Source of the DNA: an uncultured Acetatifactor sp.
Lineage (GTDB): Bacteria > Bacillota > Clostridia > Lachnospirales > Lachnospiraceae
Direction: 5' to 3'
NCBI GenBank assembly: GCA_910578215.1
Contig: CAJTPH010000007.1
Span: 48,356-112,355, forward strand
Length of the DNA: 64,000 bases
The position numbers were made by a program, and so were the translations under genes. The notes under the pieces are model-generated. The model was not told where the DNA came from and did no database searches. It saw only the letters and a program-made list of their open reading frames with translations. Positions 7,999 to 16,127 of the stretch are shown here, one piece after another (the stretch's first letter is position 1; the number at the start of each line of letters is the position of its first letter).

Positions 7999-8111
7999 TG
8001 TCAAAAAGCATATAAGCTCTCAAGGAATGAGAACCAGGTTCCTTGGAAGCTGCGCGGTATTGCCGTAAAAACCTCGGAATTTTCGGATTGCAGGAAGAAT
8101 GGAGAAAACCT

Positions 8112-9053
8112 ATGGAACAACAGGCATTTAATTTCAGAGAAATACAGGAAAGGCAGGAGCGTCTGGCTCCGGGGCACAGAATGTGCGCGGGCTGCGGCGG
8201 CTCCATTGCGGTCAGGAACGTGCTGAAGGCGCTTCATCCAGGCGACAGGGCGGTTGTGGGAAACGCCACGGGCTGCCTGGAGGTATCTACCTATATGTAT
8301 CCCTATACGGCTTATGAGGACAGCTACATACACAGCGCCTTTGAGAATGCCGGGGCTACCCTGTCGGGGGTGGAGACGGCTTATCGTGCCCTGAAGAAAA
8401 AGGGAAGGCTCTCCTCGGAATACAAATTCATCACCTTCGGCGGCGACGGCGGCACCTATGATATCGGCCTGCAGTCTCTGTCCGGGGCGATGGAGAGGGG
8501 GCATGACCTGGTGTACGTCTGCTATGACAACGGAGCCTATATGAACACGGGCATTCAGCGCTCCTCCGCCACGCCCCTGTATGCGGATACCACCACTACT
8601 CCCAGCGGCAGGGTATCCGACGGAAAGCCTCAGGCGCGCAAGGACCTGGCGGCAGTCATCGCCGCCCATAATATTCCCTATGTGGCGCAGACTACCTTTA
8701 TCGGCAACATGAAGGACCTGTATGTGAAGTCCGAGAGAGCGATCTACACGCCCGGTCCGGCGTTTCTGAATATTATGGCTCCCTGTCCCAGAGGATGGCG
8801 CTATGAGACTGACGATATTATTGAGATCTGCAGACTGGGCGTGGAGACCTGCTATTGGCCTTTGTTTGAGGTGGTGGAGGGCAGGTGGATACTGAATTAC
8901 AAGCCCAAGAAAAAGCTTCCCCTGGAGGACTTTTTGAGAAAGCAGGGACGCTTTAAGCATTTGTTTGCCTCGGGAAACGAGCATCTTATCGAGGACTTCC
9001 GGCAGGAGGTGGACAGACGCTGGGAGGAGCTTTTAAAGAGGTGTGAGGCGTGA
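8112..9053 (+). CDS. 2-oxoacid:ferredoxin oxidoreductase, beta subunit (TPP-binding)
   Basis: A 313-residue TPP-binding subunit. CAGCGGSIAVRNVLKAL is the conserved N-terminal block and GNATGCLEVSTYMYPY follows. GDGGTYDIG together with YDNGAYMNTG forms the GDG...N Mg-TPP motif. TPSGRVSDGKPQARKDL and PCPRGWRYE are also family blocks. The ATG at 8112 is chosen for its GGAG ribosome-binding site 7 nt upstream; the open frame upstream to 8043 lacks family sequence. It completes the gamma-delta-alpha-beta set. Its last codons overlap truA by 4 nt, so tRNA modification is translationally coupled to this metabolic operon. Confidence 0.93.
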   Translation: MEQQAFNFREIQERQERLAPGHRMCAGCGGSIAVRNVLKALHPGDRAVVGNATGCLEVSTYMYPYTAYEDSYIHSAFENAGATLSGVETAYRALKKKGRLSSEYKFITFGGDGGTYDIGLQSLSGAMERGHDLVYVCYDNGAYMNTGIQRSSATPLYADTTTTPSGRVSDGKPQARKDLAAVIAAHNIPYVAQTTFIGNMKDLYVKSERAIYTPGPAFLNIMAPCPRGWRYETDDIIEICRLGVETCYWPLFEVVEGRWILNYKPKKKLPLEDFLRKQGRFKHLFASGNEHLIEDFRQEVDRRWEELLKRCEA

Positions 9054-9871
9054 GAAATTATAAAATGATCATTCAGTACGACGGCACCCGTTACGCCGGA
9101 TGGCAGAGACAGCCGGGCAAGGCCACGATTCAGGGCAAGCTGGAGAGCGTTTTAAGCCTTATGTGCGGCAGGGAGGTGGAGGTCATCGGCGCGGGACGTA
9201 CCGACGCCGGGGTTCATGCCAGAGGTATGACGGCCAACGCCGTACTGGGACTGCGGCCTGGGACAGGGCAGGAGATTGAACAAAAGGCGGAGCCCGGAGC
9301 CGGTCATAAGCAAGAGCTTGTGACAGCGGTGATGACAGAACTCACCCCGGAGAATATCAGGGATTATTTAAACCGGTATCTGCCGGAGGACATTGCCGTG
9401 ACGGAGGTTAGAGAGGCGTCGCCAAGGTTCCATGCCCGCTATAACGCCCTTGGCAAGACCTACCGTTATACCTGTTACGACGGGGATGTAAAGCCTGTCT
9501 TTGACAGGAGGTACTGTACCTTTCTGGAAGAAAAGCCCGATCTGGAGTTAATGCGCCAAGCGGCGGAGGTTTTGAAGGGAACCCATGACTTCCGGAATTT
9601 TTGTGTAAATCCCAAGATGAAGAAATCCACGGTCCGCTGTGTGGACGGAATTGATATTGATAGGGAGGACGGATATATCCGGTTCACCTTCCACGGCAAC
9701 GGCTTTCTGCAGAATATGGTGCGCATTATGGTGGGAACTCTTTTGGAGGCAGGCTGCGGAAGAATGACGGCAGAGCAGGTGAAGGAGGTGCTGAATAATC
9801 CCCACAGGCAGAAGGCAGGTCCCACGGCGCCCGCCCAGGGGCTTTGCCTTATGAGTGTGGATTATGACTGA
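9050..9871 (+). CDS. truA: tRNA pseudouridine(38-40) synthase TruA
   Basis: Isomerises uridines 38-40 of the anticodon stem-loop. The catalytic Asp is in GAGRTDAGVHARG. Other blocks are IQYDGTRYAGWQRQP, PRFHARYNALGKTYRYT, and FHGNGFLQNMVRIMVGTLLE near the C-terminus. The start is a GTG whose bases overlap the TGA of the preceding beta subunit, with AGAGGTGTGAGG upstream. A loosely conserved insertion at about residues 70-100 makes it slightly longer (273 aa) than the usual ~250. No hairpin follows closely. Confidence 0.95.
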   Translation: MRNYKMIIQYDGTRYAGWQRQPGKATIQGKLESVLSLMCGREVEVIGAGRTDAGVHARGMTANAVLGLRPGTGQEIEQKAEPGAGHKQELVTAVMTELTPENIRDYLNRYLPEDIAVTEVREASPRFHARYNALGKTYRYTCYDGDVKPVFDRRYCTFLEEKPDLELMRQAAEVLKGTHDFRNFCVNPKMKKSTVRCVDGIDIDREDGYIRFTFHGNGFLQNMVRIMVGTLLEAGCGRMTAEQVKEVLNNPHRQKAGPTAPAQGLCLMSVDYD

Positions 9872-10045
9872 ATCTGTAGAATATACATGAATTTTCTAAA
9901 GATGACTGCAAGCTTTACTCAAAAAATCAAGCATATAACGGTTTTGTCTGATATTATTTATTTATGATATCGTTGTGTGCATGAGTCCGGCGGGCAGAAA
10001 GAGCATTGTGTTCAAAAACAGTTCGTGTTGCAAAACGCAAGAAAG

Positions 10046-10080
10046 GCCCTGCGGTCAGCCGCGGGGTCTTTAATTAGTAT
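10046..10080 (+). terminator. Hairpin with weak T-tract before the AraC-GGDEF gene
   Basis: CCCTGCGG and CCGCGGGG pair around TCAG, followed by TCTTTAATTA. The rest of the 9872-10109 gap is AT-rich and shows no other feature. The tail resembles the hairpin of the repeats at 4272 and 17240. It may terminate truA. Confidence 0.4.
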
Positions 10081-10109
10081 ATGCGCCAAAGCATACAGGA
10101 GGAATAAAA

Positions 10110-10922
10110 ATGAATAAAACGGAAAACCTGAAGCTCCTGGCAGCGGCGCTGGAGTATATCGAAAAGCATCTTCAGGAGGAGCTGAACACGGAAGACGTTG
10201 CCATGGCCTGCTTTTGTTCCAAGTCCACTCTGGAAAAGCTTTTTCGATATGTAAATCACCTGTCTGTCCGGGAATATCTGATCCGCAGGCGCATGACCCT
10301 TGCCGCAAGGAAGCTCTGGGAGAATCCGAAGTCCGGCATAATGGATGTGGCGCTGGAATACGGCTACAGCAGTCATGAGGCGTTTACTCGTGCATTCAAA
10401 CAGATATGGAACTGTAACCCTTCCGAATTTCGGGAAAGACGCCGATATTTGGAGTTGTTTCCAAGGCTGAATGTGGCCCTGGAGGAAGGAGAAAATTTTA
10501 TGAGTAGCCGCAAACAGGTAGATATCAGCGAAATGTATGATCTGTTCCGGAGCAGAAAGGATTGTTATTTTGTGTGCTGCGATATTGCGCAGTTGGTACA
10601 TATTAACGGCATTTCTCACAAGGCGGGGGATCTTGCCATTCTGGAGACACTCCGGCGCATGGAGGAAGCCGCGGGCGCAGAGGACGTCATATTCCGTATC
10701 GGCGGGGATGAGTTTGCCATGCTTACGGCGAGCGCGGAGCGGGGCTATGCGGAGGGTGTGGCGGAAAAAATCAGCGTCATGAATGGGAGGAGTTTCTCTT
10801 TTGAGGGGCAGGAAATTCCTTTGTTGCTTCATGTAGGCACAGCCAGGTATCAGGGAAGGACCTTGCAGTACAATGAGCTGCTTTCGGAGCTGCATACGGC
10901 AATAATGGAGAGCAAGAAATGA
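10110..10922 (+). CDS. AraC-type HTH fused to a divergent GGDEF domain
   Basis: Residues 7-110 form an AraC/XylS double helix-turn-helix (LNTEDVAMACFCSKSTLEKLF, then IMDVALEYGYSSHEAFTRAF and NPSEFRERRR). Residues about 150-265 form a GGDEF-like domain with an intact GGDEF at 198-202 (RIGGDEFAML). The substrate loop is altered: CDIAQLVHINGISHKAGD replaces the usual D-x-D-x-F-K-x-I-N-D...GH..GD, so the Lys and the Asp after Asn are lost. The protein may bind rather than make c-di-GMP, and so couple a nucleotide signal to transcription; this is inference. An AGGAGG site precedes the ATG. The stop overlaps the next gene (ATGA), so the two are translated together. Confidence 0.85.
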   Translation: MNKTENLKLLAAALEYIEKHLQEELNTEDVAMACFCSKSTLEKLFRYVNHLSVREYLIRRRMTLAARKLWENPKSGIMDVALEYGYSSHEAFTRAFKQIWNCNPSEFRERRRYLELFPRLNVALEEGENFMSSRKQVDISEMYDLFRSRKDCYFVCCDIAQLVHINGISHKAGDLAILETLRRMEEAAGAEDVIFRIGGDEFAMLTASAERGYAEGVAEKISVMNGRSFSFEGQEIPLLLHVGTARYQGRTLQYNELLSELHTAIMESKK

Positions 10923-11230
10923 AAATCATTTTTCTTGATTTTGACGGCGTGCTGAACTCGGCATCCTATTGCCGTCTGCACCGGGAGCCCGGTGTGCTGC
11001 TTGATCCCACAAGGATGGCGTTGCTGCGCAGAATTATCGAAACCACGGGGGCGGAAATTGTCTTGTCCACATCGTGGAAGGAGCATTGGGAGGCGACAGG
11101 CTTTGTGGTGCTGGACGATATGCCCATGGACGAGGAGGCTTTAAAAAATCACTGTGTTCTGACAGCAAGGCTGAGAGACGGGCTCGACGAGGAAGACACA
11201 GAACGTGCAATCAGAATTTTGTCAGATTGA
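10919..11230 (+). CDS. Short HAD-like protein (SAK-type), apparently internally deleted
   Basis: A 103-residue protein starting MKIIFLDFDGVLNS, the HAD motif I with nucleophile and acid Asp residues (DFDG). LSTSW is motif II, and FVVLDD followed by L-x-x-H is the late acidic motif. Related HAD proteins known to me (the domain also found in Swiss-army-knife RNA repair proteins) are about 150-165 residues. They have a ~50-residue segment between S-W-x-x-H-W and F-V-x-L-D-D. Here SWKEHWEATG runs straight into FVVLDDM in frame, so the middle of the core, including the motif III Lys region, seems missing. It overlaps the AraC-GGDEF stop by 4 nt. It may be non-catalytic. Confidence 0.75.
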   Translation: MKIIFLDFDGVLNSASYCRLHREPGVLLDPTRMALLRRIIETTGAEIVLSTSWKEHWEATGFVVLDDMPMDEEALKNHCVLTARLRDGLDEEDTERAIRILSD

Positions 11231-11248
11231 GAAAAGCCATATATCCGT

Positions 11249-11285
11249 AAAATTTTTGCCGCAAGAAAATTGCGGCAAAAATTTT
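11249..11285. terminator. Bidirectional intrinsic terminator
   Basis: AAAATTTTTGCCGCAA and its exact complement flank a five-base loop. The stem is flanked by A-runs on the left and T-runs on the right, so it can terminate either strand. It ends the AraC-GGDEF/HAD transcript. Confidence 0.85.
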
Positions 11286-11422
11286 CGGCAAATATTTAAC
11301 CGTTTATTTATTTATGTCACTAATAAGATGTAAAGGGGATGCGCAAACTCAAATTACAAAATGAATATTTAAGCTATAAGGTTTATGTTAAACTTACAGG
11401 TGCGGAAGCAGGAGGAAGCTTT

Positions 11423-13045
11423 TTGGAAAGACGGCAGTTGGATGAAAAGATAAAAGAGGTGTCAAAGGTCATTTTTTCTTATTGCAGGTCAAGGACATCA
11501 AGCCAGTATGACGCTGAGGATCTGGCTCAGGACATTGTGGTTGAAATCTACAGGTCCGCGGCAAATATCCGGGATGACAGGGCGTTTTACGGTTTCATGT
11601 GGTCGGTGGCAGGCAATGTTTACAGGCAGTGGTGCCGGAGAAAGCGGCAAAACCTTGAGGTAAGTTCTGCTGAGGGTTTCCACGGGGATGATTTTGGGCA
11701 GGATACGGGCGCAGAAGCCGCCTTTGAGTCTGTTTTGGGAGAGGATTCGGATATTATGCTGCTTCGCAGGGAGCTTGCGCTTTTGGCGGAGAAGTACCGG
11801 ACTGCCACGATACTCTATTATCTGGAGGATAAGCCCTGTTCCAGGATCGCGGACATTCTTTCCGTCAGCGAGTCAATGGTGAAGTATCTGTTGTTTAAAT
11901 CGAGAAAAATAGTAAAGGATGGTATGAATATGGAGAGAAGCTACGGTGAACAGAGCTATAATCCAAGGGAGTTTGACAGCTTTTTCTGGGGTGACTGGAA
12001 TAAATACGGCAATATATGCGACAGCCGGCTGGTACAGAATATTCTGTTTGCATGCTATAATGACAGGTTAAACGCGGAGCAGATCAGCCTTGAGATAGGC
12101 GTCGGGCTGCCTTATATAGAGAACGAGATCAAAAAACTCTGCGAGTATGATCTGCTGCGCATGGACGGCAGTAAATATTACTGCAATCTCGTAATCTTTA
12201 CAAGAGATTTCAAGAGGGAGGCAGGGCAGAAAACCGCGCATTTAAAGGAGAATATTGCCCGGGCGGTAAAGCAGGCGGTGCTTGGGAAGGAAGCGGAAAT
12301 CCGTTCTCTGGGCTTTGCCGGAGCGGATATGGACGGGAACACATTTCGTTGGCAGGCGGCTTGTATGCTTCTGTGGCAGGCGGTGATCAGAAAATTTCAG
12401 GAGACTGTGGAGCTGGATTATCCCGTGGATGTGTTTGGCAGCAGGGGCTTCCACTGGGGAGCGGAGAAGGAAAGCGCGGAGACGGCGGGCAGCCGTGAAG
12501 CCGGTGAGAAAAGAAGCGTCGGATGGTCTTTTGGCAACGCGATGGTTAATCATGAGGCGGGATATATAAAGTTTATGGATTTTCCTGTAAACGGAAAATT
12601 TGTGCATCATTATTTCTTTAACAGTAAGCTGCATACCAACGTCTTCTTTGATATTGCAGCCGGTAAAACGGAGCATTTCAGTGAAAATGACAGGGTGATG
12701 GCGGCGGAGATGGTAAGCCGGGGCTATGTGGTACAGAAGAACGGAGACTTAACGGTCAATGCGCCGGTTTTCACGGAGGAGCAGATCGGACGTCTCTGGG
12801 CTGTCCTGGAGGAGCCTGTGTCGGAGATTGTCGCAATATGCCGGGAAATGTTTGAAGAAAACGCAAGACTTCTGAAAAACCATGTGCCTGCACATTTAAA
12901 GAAGCAGGCGGCGCAGATGCCGTATTTTACCATACTGGGGAATGCGATTTCGGCTCCCATGCGCAGGCTGTACGCGGAAGGGTTTCTGCTGCCCGCGGAG
13001 GACGGCGGTATGCTGCCTACGACCTTTGCTGTGCTGAAGGCGTAA
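11423..13045 (+). CDS. ECF-like sigma factor with a ~370-residue C-terminal extension
   Basis: The N-terminal ~180 residues are a sigma-70 region 2/4 protein: DAEDLAQDIVVEIYRSA is region 2.2, FYGFMWSVAGNVYRQWCRRKR is 2.3-2.4, and YRTATILYYLEDKPCSRIADILSVSESMVKYLLFKSRK is region 4. About 370 further residues contain a winged-helix-like segment (LNAEQISLEIGVGLPYIENEIKKL) and then an unassigned domain that could sense a ligand or replace an anti-sigma factor. I choose TTG 11423 because GGAGG lies 7 nt upstream. An ATG at 11339 in frame gives 28 more residues, but its G-rich site abuts the codon and the sequence looks untranslated. No anti-sigma gene is linked. Strong terminators isolate it on both sides. 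Confidence 0.83.
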   Translation: MERRQLDEKIKEVSKVIFSYCRSRTSSQYDAEDLAQDIVVEIYRSAANIRDDRAFYGFMWSVAGNVYRQWCRRKRQNLEVSSAEGFHGDDFGQDTGAEAAFESVLGEDSDIMLLRRELALLAEKYRTATILYYLEDKPCSRIADILSVSESMVKYLLFKSRKIVKDGMNMERSYGEQSYNPREFDSFFWGDWNKYGNICDSRLVQNILFACYNDRLNAEQISLEIGVGLPYIENEIKKLCEYDLLRMDGSKYYCNLVIFTRDFKREAGQKTAHLKENIARAVKQAVLGKEAEIRSLGFAGADMDGNTFRWQAACMLLWQAVIRKFQETVELDYPVDVFGSRGFHWGAEKESAETAGSREAGEKRSVGWSFGNAMVNHEAGYIKFMDFPVNGKFVHHYFFNSKLHTNVFFDIAAGKTEHFSENDRVMAAEMVSRGYVVQKNGDLTVNAPVFTEEQIGRLWAVLEEPVSEIVAICREMFEENARLLKNHVPAHLKKQAAQMPYFTILGNAISAPMRRLYAEGFLLPAEDGGMLPTTFAVLKA

Positions 13046-13082
13046 AGGCGGTATTGCAATCCTTATGATATAATGTAATAAT

Positions 13083-13144
13083 AGGTGTGACTGTCCGGGA
13101 CCGTGGAATTATTCCGGGGACTTTGGATAGTCACACCTTTTTTA
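13083..13144 (+). terminator. Intrinsic terminator after the sigma factor gene
   Basis: AGGTGTGACTGTCC pairs with GGATAGTCACACCT, with an inner stem CCGG.../CCGG and a run of seven T. The long stem could also work on the minus strand. Confidence 0.85.
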
Positions 13145-13166
13145 ATCAGATTGAATGGAGTAAGCT

Positions 13167-14111
13167 ATGATTTATACGGTGACGTTTAACCCGGCGGTGG
13201 ACTATTGCATCCATATGGAGGCAGTGAGGGTGGGAGAGGTAAACCGCTCAAAGGGCGAAGAAATCTTTTTCGGAGGAAAGGGTATCAATGTGTCCGTTGT
13301 GCTTAAGGAGCTGGGGCTCAGGTCCAGGGCGCTTGGCTTTGTGGCTGGCTTTACCGGTCAGGCGATCGAGCTTTGGCTTAAGGGCAGCGGCATTGACACA
13401 GGCTTTGTCCGCCTGGAGCAGGGCTTTTCCAGAATCAATGTGAAAATCAAAGCCTCCGCAGAGACGGATCTGAACGGGCAGGGACCGGACATACCGGCGG
13501 AAAAGCTGGAGGAGCTTTTTGCCATGCTGGACGAAATCGGGGATGGCGACACCATCGTTCTCTCCGGCAGCATTCCGCCCTCCCTTCCGCCAGATATTTA
13601 TGAGAAAATTCTTGAGAAGCTGGAAGGGCGGAGGGTGAGAGCGGTGGTGGACGCTGCCGGAGAGCTTTTGCTGAACACGTTGAAATACAGGCCCTTTCTT
13701 GTAAAGCCTAACGATTTTGAGCTTGGCGAGCTCTTTGGGGTAAAGCCCGACACCACGGAAGAAATAGTGGAATATGCGCGCAGGCTTAAGGGAATGGGAG
13801 CCGTGAATGTGCTTGTGTCCAGGGCAGGTGATGGCGCCGTGCTGGTTGACGAAGGAAACGGGGTCCATGTCTGCGGGGCCTGCAGCGGAACAGTCAGGAA
13901 CTCCGTTGGCGCGGGTGACTCTATGGTGGCGGGCTTTGTGGCAGGCTGTCTGGGTGTGCCGGCTGCCGACGGCCAGGCTTGGGACGCAGCGGCAGGCTGC
14001 GATTATGGGTTTGCGCTGAGGCTTGGCACGGCTGCAGGCGGGGCCACCGCGTTTTCCCACGGGCTGGCAGGGAGGGAGGATATTTTCAGGCTTTTGAGAC
14101 AGCTGTCATAA
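13167..14111 (+). CDS. PfkB-family sugar-phosphate kinase (1-phosphofructokinase-like)
   Basis: A 314-residue ribokinase-fold kinase of the FruK/LacC subgroup, which phosphorylates fructose 1-phosphate or tagatose 6-phosphate. The start MIYTVTFNPAVDY, FFGGKGINVSVVLKELG (substrate loop), LSGSIPPSLPPDIY, LVKPNDFELGELFG and NSVGAGDSMVAGF (anion hole and catalytic Asp) are typical. GGAG lies 6 nt before the ATG. No fructose PTS gene is adjacent, which is unusual for fruK. Downstream lies a GH2 enzyme and, beyond, a GH42 beta-galactosidase, so a tagatose 6-phosphate role in galactose use is an alternative. The exact substrate is not resolved. Confidence 0.85.
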   Translation: MIYTVTFNPAVDYCIHMEAVRVGEVNRSKGEEIFFGGKGINVSVVLKELGLRSRALGFVAGFTGQAIELWLKGSGIDTGFVRLEQGFSRINVKIKASAETDLNGQGPDIPAEKLEELFAMLDEIGDGDTIVLSGSIPPSLPPDIYEKILEKLEGRRVRAVVDAAGELLLNTLKYRPFLVKPNDFELGELFGVKPDTTEEIVEYARRLKGMGAVNVLVSRAGDGAVLVDEGNGVHVCGACSGTVRNSVGAGDSMVAGFVAGCLGVPAADGQAWDAAAGCDYGFALRLGTAAGGATAFSHGLAGREDIFRLLRQLS

Positions 14112-14326
14112 GTCGGCTGTCATGAGGCGGTTTTGAGACTGCCGGGGATGGCGGCGAAAAAGAACTGTGGATGTCATTGTGCAGGCAGTGAGTTTCATGC
14201 TATTGTATAGCTGTAAGGTTCATGGCTTCCGCTGTGGTAAATATCGCAGGCAGCAAAGGGGCAGGGGCGGAGGACAGGCCGGCGGAGGCAGGAACGCTGT
14301 AAAATATCATATGGGAGGAAGAAACG

Positions 14327-16054
14327 ATGGTCAGGTTATTTGACAGGCACCGTATCAGGAATGTAAAAGAATTGGACGGTATGTGGGATTTTTCCATGGA
14401 GGGCGTTGAAAAGCGCTACAGGCTGCCCGTGCCGGGATGCTGGGAGCAGCACCCGGATTTTCTGTCCCACAGGGGAAAGGGATGCTACAGCCGGGAGGTT
14501 TATGTGGAAAAGGCGGGAAACCTGCGGCTGGAATTCAAGGGGGTCAGTCATACGGCGGATGTCTTCTGGGACGGCCGGCAGATTGCCCGCCATTACAATG
14601 CGTTCACTCCTTTTTCCACGGTGATCAGGCATGTGGAAAAGGGCAGCCACCGGCTTGAGGTCTATGTGGACAATACCTTTGGGGAGCATTCCGCGCTGCA
14701 TATTCCCAACGATTACTATACCTATGGAGGTATTACCAGACCGGCGGCGATGGAAAGCCTTTCGGACGTGTATATCAAAGAGATGCATTTTACGCCGTCC
14801 CGCGTGGGGGATGTGTGGAGCGGGAGGGTTGAGGCGGTTGTCTGTAATCTGTCGGACCGCGCCGTCTTTGTGGCGTTGGAGGGCAGCCTTAAGTCCTGGC
14901 AGGGAGGTGCGTCGGGGGAACCGGAAGAACATGATACGCCTGCGGAGGCCGATCAGCCTTTTTGCTGTGCGGAGGCGGAGATTCCCGCGGAGGGAGAGGC
15001 CGTCGTGGTCCTGGAGGGCGTTTTCCCGGGTGTGCTTGCCTGGTCTCATCAGGCGCCGAAGCTTTATTTGCTGCAGGCCACATTGCTTTGGGAGGGGGAG
15101 CCTGTGGATGATCTCATCGACCGTGTAGGCTTCCGCGTGGTGGAGATCAGGGGCACAAGGCTGCTGCTGAACGGGCAGCCCGTATATCTCAAAGGCTTTA
15201 ACCGTCACGAGGACTATGCGGTGGATGGCTGTGCCGTCTCCCTGCAGCACATGGTTCAGGACATGGATCTGATGCAGGATATGAATGTGAATGCCTTGCG
15301 CACCTGCCATTATCCCAATGACGAGCGCTTTTTGGATCTCTGTGACGAGCGGGGCATTATGGTGTGGGAGGAAAATCATGCCAGAGGCTTTGACCTTGAG
15401 AAAATGCAGAATCCCAATTTTGAAAAGCAGTGCGAGGACTGCATCAGGGAGATGATTCAAAACCATTACAATCATCCGTCTATCGTTATCTGGGGCATCT
15501 TAAATGAGTGCGCTTCCGAGGAGCCGGAGGCAAGGGAGATGTACCGCAGGCAATACGAGCAGATCAGGAAGCTGGATGCCACCAGGCCCACAACCTCCGC
15601 CACCTGCCGCCACTTTACGGATATATGCCTTGATCTGTCGGATGTCGTGTCCTTCAATATGTATTCCGGCTGGTATCAGGACTGCTCCGTGGACGAGAGA
15701 AATAAACAGGAAATAGAGTGGATACGCCGGTCCGGCGGAGAGGGAAAGCCCATTATTGTCAGTGAGCTGGGCGCGGCTGCCGTTTACGGCTATCGGGACC
15801 GCTCAAGGTGCAAGTGGAGCGAGGAGTATCAGGCGGACCTGATAAGGAAAAGCCTGGAGGTATATATGCAGGATGAAAATATCACCGGCGTGTTTATCTG
15901 GCAGTTTGCGGACTGCCGTGTGACGGAGGAGGGAGGATGGTTCGCTTCCCGCGCCCGCTGCCATAATAACAAGGGAATTGTGGATGAGTACCGCAGACCT
16001 AAAGAAGCCTATGATGTGGTAAAGGAGTGCTTTGCAAGGTACAGGCAGGAGTGA
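14327..16054 (+). CDS. Glycoside hydrolase family 2, probable beta-glucuronidase
   Basis: A 575-residue cytoplasmic GH2 enzyme (no signal peptide) with a jelly-roll sugar-binding domain (about 10-150), an immunoglobulin-like domain (150-275) and a TIM barrel. The acid/base is Glu394 in GILNECASEE and the nucleophile is Glu480 in IVSELGAAA. LKGFNRHED is the usual barrel entry. Near the end, Asn547-Asn548-Lys549-Gly in CHNNKGIVDEYRRPK aligns with the N-x-K motif that recognises the uronic carboxylate in beta-glucuronidases (NKKG in E. coli). This makes glucuronidase more likely than galactosidase. It could act on glucuronic acid capping arabinogalactan side chains, or on host glucuronides. GGAGG precedes the ATG. 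Confidence 0.88.
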   Translation: MVRLFDRHRIRNVKELDGMWDFSMEGVEKRYRLPVPGCWEQHPDFLSHRGKGCYSREVYVEKAGNLRLEFKGVSHTADVFWDGRQIARHYNAFTPFSTVIRHVEKGSHRLEVYVDNTFGEHSALHIPNDYYTYGGITRPAAMESLSDVYIKEMHFTPSRVGDVWSGRVEAVVCNLSDRAVFVALEGSLKSWQGGASGEPEEHDTPAEADQPFCCAEAEIPAEGEAVVVLEGVFPGVLAWSHQAPKLYLLQATLLWEGEPVDDLIDRVGFRVVEIRGTRLLLNGQPVYLKGFNRHEDYAVDGCAVSLQHMVQDMDLMQDMNVNALRTCHYPNDERFLDLCDERGIMVWEENHARGFDLEKMQNPNFEKQCEDCIREMIQNHYNHPSIVIWGILNECASEEPEAREMYRRQYEQIRKLDATRPTTSATCRHFTDICLDLSDVVSFNMYSGWYQDCSVDERNKQEIEWIRRSGGEGKPIIVSELGAAAVYGYRDRSRCKWSEEYQADLIRKSLEVYMQDENITGVFIWQFADCRVTEEGGWFASRARCHNNKGIVDEYRRPKEAYDVVKECFARYRQE

Positions 16055-16069
16055 AAGCGGATGAAAGAA

Positions 16070-16116
16070 GGGGCGGGCAGACAGACAGGGCAAAGCCCTG
16101 TGCTGTCCGCCCCTTT
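16070..16116. terminator. Terminator between convergent GH2 and carbamate kinase genes
   Basis: GGGGCGGGCAG...CAGGGC pairs with GCCCTG...CTGTCCGCCCC around AAA, followed by TTT on the plus strand. It sits 15 nt after the GH2 stop and 12 nt from the end of the minus-strand gene. Confidence 0.8.
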
Positions 16117-16127
16117 ACTCGGCGTGG

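Noticed and set aside
5845..9053. Assignment of the oxidoreductase as pyruvate-specific
   Set aside because: Subunit motifs do not discriminate substrate, and Clostridia usually carry a fused pyruvate enzyme. The substrate is left open.
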